DNA from: Candidatus Gastranaerophilales bacterium
Lineage (GTDB): Bacteria > Cyanobacteriota > Vampirovibrionia > Gastranaerophilales > Gastranaerophilaceae
Assembly: GCA_944322865.1 (NCBI GenBank)
Contig: CALUQJ010000012.1
Location: 1 to 34,532, forward strand
Direction of reading: 5' to 3'
DNA length: 34,532 nucleotides
Each line of letters begins with the position of its first letter. Position 1 is the first letter of the stretch. The notes below the pieces were generated by a model. The model did no database searches, had not been told where the DNA came from, and saw only the letters and a list, made by a program, of their open reading frames with translations. Both the position numbers and the translations under genes were made by a program. Below are positions 33,746 through 34,532 of the stretch, in pieces.

Positions 33746-33776
33746 CCAGTAAGAGGCATCAAGCCTCTTACTGGAA
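33744..33776. repeat. Perfect 14-base-pair inverted repeat after the pilin-like gene
   Basis: TTCCAGTAAGAGGC (33744-33757) and its exact complement (33763-33776) flank ATCAA. It lies 27 bases past the stop codon of the pilin-like gene. No T run follows on the minus strand, so a plain terminator is less likely; a cruciform near a retroelement variable region is a possible role. Confidence 0.8.
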
Positions 33777-33803
33777 AAATCGCGCGAATCAGGAATTGGA
33801 AAA

Positions 33804-34532
33804 TTAATCACCTAGGCAAACCGCGAGTAGGCCGCTGTCGCTGCGGCTGACGTAGTCCCAGTACGTGCTGGCAGGGGTGAAGCCGCGGTGGTACGCGTCG
33901 AACTGGCTGTACTCCTGCCCGGACCAAACGTAGAACCGGTCTGAATAAGGTGAAGCTGAGAGGAGTTGAGATGCTTTTGTTGTGTCTAAGTTTATTCCGC
34001 TGCTTATATCTTGTTGGGCTCCTATTGTCCCATCGTAATTATATAAGTAGGTAGCTAACTGTCCCAGCTGTTCCATTGTTGGCATGTTTTGTACTCCGCC
34101 GCATGCTCTTACTGCGCCTGCCCAATAATCTGAGCTATAGTAACATGCTGTTATTCCTAATGTACCTTCTGATACCGCTTGATTACATTCTTCTAATGTC
34201 ATAGGGCTATAGCCGCCGTTTTGTGGTCCTAATATCTGTGTTATGCACATTGTATCTTTTAATTCTGGTATCATACAACCTGTTACGCCGGCTAATTGTT
34301 CTACGTTTATCTTACCGATATCTTTTCCGTTTGTATTTGGATTCTTATTACCGGATACATCGTATAATATTGCCATTGAATTGCTTGTTGCGCTAAACTG
34401 GTTATTATATGGATCCTGTGTTGCATTTGGATTATATGCTATTATCGCGTTTACGCCGTTTGCAAATTGCACAGCTACGGTATCTGTATCCCAGTCCTCT
34501 TGACCGAGTGATGCGGCATTTTGGATTGTTGA
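33804..34532 (-). CDS. Pilin-like protein with C-type-lectin-like end (5' end cut by window edge)
   Basis: The frame is open to the right edge, giving 242 residues of a longer protein; the N-terminus, where a prepilin cleavage site would be, is missing. Residues about 110-165 (ITACYYSSDYWAGAVRACGG, then NMPTMEQLGQLATYL) and the end (VWSGQEYSQFDAYHRGF ... LAVCLGD) follow the DUF1566/C-type-lectin pattern with paired cysteines, common in surface pilin-like proteins of gut cyanobacteria-related bacteria. The last 45 codons differ sharply in base composition from the rest and look like a retroelement-diversified region (see separate entry). Role is probably surface binding; the target is unknown. 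Confidence 0.75.
   Translation of the reverse strand, partial: STIQNAASLGQEDWDTDTVAVQFANGVNAIIAYNPNATQDPYNNQFSATSNSMAILYDVSGNKNPNTNGKDIGKINVEQLAGVTGCMIPELKDTMCITQILGPQNGGYSPMTLEECNQAVSEGTLGITACYYSSDYWAGAVRACGGVQNMPTMEQLGQLATYLYNYDGTIGAQQDISSGINLDTTKASQLLSASPYSDRFYVWSGQEYSQFDAYHRGFTPASTYWDYVSRSDSGLLAVCLGD
33807..33941 (-). other. Candidate diversity-generating retroelement variable region
   Basis: The last 45 sense codons of the pilin-like gene. By count, 84 of 130 bases in 33811-33940 are G or C against 54 of 130 in the next 130 bases. 28 of 45 codons end in C (TAC, AGC, GAC, CAC, TTC, GGC, CGC...), against 10 of the 38 codons before. This is what arises when AAC codons of a template repeat are randomised at the adenines. 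It lies at the extreme C-terminus of a lectin-like fold, as in known targets. The template repeat and reverse transcriptase are not in the window. Confidence 0.6.

Larger units (their letters stand above)
33431..33803. other. 373-base repeat-rich intergenic region
   Basis: No protein gene is seen. From left to right it holds the alcohol dehydrogenase promoter, an inverted repeat at 33502-33529, two hairpin-plus-tail repeats (33584-33745) and a perfect 14-base-pair inverted repeat (33744-33776) next to the 3' end of the pilin-like gene. Confidence 0.8.

Noticed and set aside
33431-33803. Template repeat of the candidate retroelement next to its target
   Set aside because: No sequence similar to 33807-33941 was found here or elsewhere in the window by eye.

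Overview
The window is AT-rich, densely packed bacterial DNA with no rRNA, tRNA or CRISPR array that I could find. The cell it comes from had an outer membrane, because lipid A genes (lpxD, lpxC), an ADP-heptose pathway gene (rfaE2) and the lipid-transport pair mlaE/mlaF are present. It also carries YggT, a class I aminotransferase of the LL-diaminopimelate type, a PLP enzyme of the methionine gamma-lyase/'aluminium resistance' family, gcvPB, an iron alcohol dehydrogenase, an activase/dehydratase-like CoA protein and a pilin-like protein with a C-type-lectin end. This mix best fits a gut, non-photosynthetic relative of the cyanobacteria (Gastranaerophilales/Melainabacteria type). That placement is inference from gene content, not a search result.

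Layout. 1-4.1 kb, minus strand: a glgP-like gene whose PLP lysine is a serine, a hepT-mntA toxin-antitoxin pair, and a PLP lyase. 4.2-4.9 kb, plus: a secreted VWA protein. 4.9-7.7 kb, minus: trkA-trkH potassium uptake. 7.8-8.8 kb, plus: a protein with kinase-like motifs. 8.8-10.9 kb, minus: mtnP-yggT and a tandem universal stress protein. 11-16.6 kb, plus: a sigma factor, gcvPB, a CoA-dehydratase-related protein, a membrane protein, miaA and a degenerate CDP-alcohol-transferase-like membrane protein. 16.7-20.7 kb, minus: a pentein-fold gene interrupted by a five-base repeat, an inverted-repeat-rich element, an aminotransferase, mlaF and mlaE. 20.8-27.7 kb, plus: asd, a small unknown gene, rfaE2-lpxD-lpxC-fabZ, and a large two-enzyme peptidoglycan hydrolase. 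27.7-34.5 kb, minus: asparaginase and its overlapping partner, a GC-rich structured intergenic region, a small unknown gene, rlhA, a small repeat-like protein, an iron alcohol dehydrogenase, a repeat-rich gap, and the 3' part of a pilin-like gene.

Most striking points. (1) The last ~135 bases of the pilin-like gene at the right edge look like the variable region of a diversity-generating retroelement: GC-rich, with 28 of 45 codons ending in C, in a C-type-lectin-like fold; no template repeat or reverse transcriptase is visible here. (2) A (TAAAA)4 tract breaks an EF-hand/pentein gene that would be exactly open with two units, so it is a possible on/off switch or recent inactivation. (3) Several genes (hepT, the PLP lyase, trkA, mlaE, rlhA, probably the VWA gene) have a -10 box only 6-9 bases before ATG and no Shine-Dalgarno, implying leaderless mRNAs. 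(4) Three non-coding stretches carry elaborate inverted or tandem repeats, including two hairpin-plus-tail units 84 bases apart whose stems differ while the tails are 43/44 identical.

How the genes fit together: envelope work dominates (lipid A, heptose activation, fatty acid supply through FabZ, Mla-type lipid transport, diaminopimelate/lysine supply through asd and the aminotransferase, peptidoglycan cleavage). Around it sit amino-acid and nucleoside salvage (asparaginase, mtnP, PLP lyase, gcvPB) and fermentation (iron alcohol dehydrogenase).
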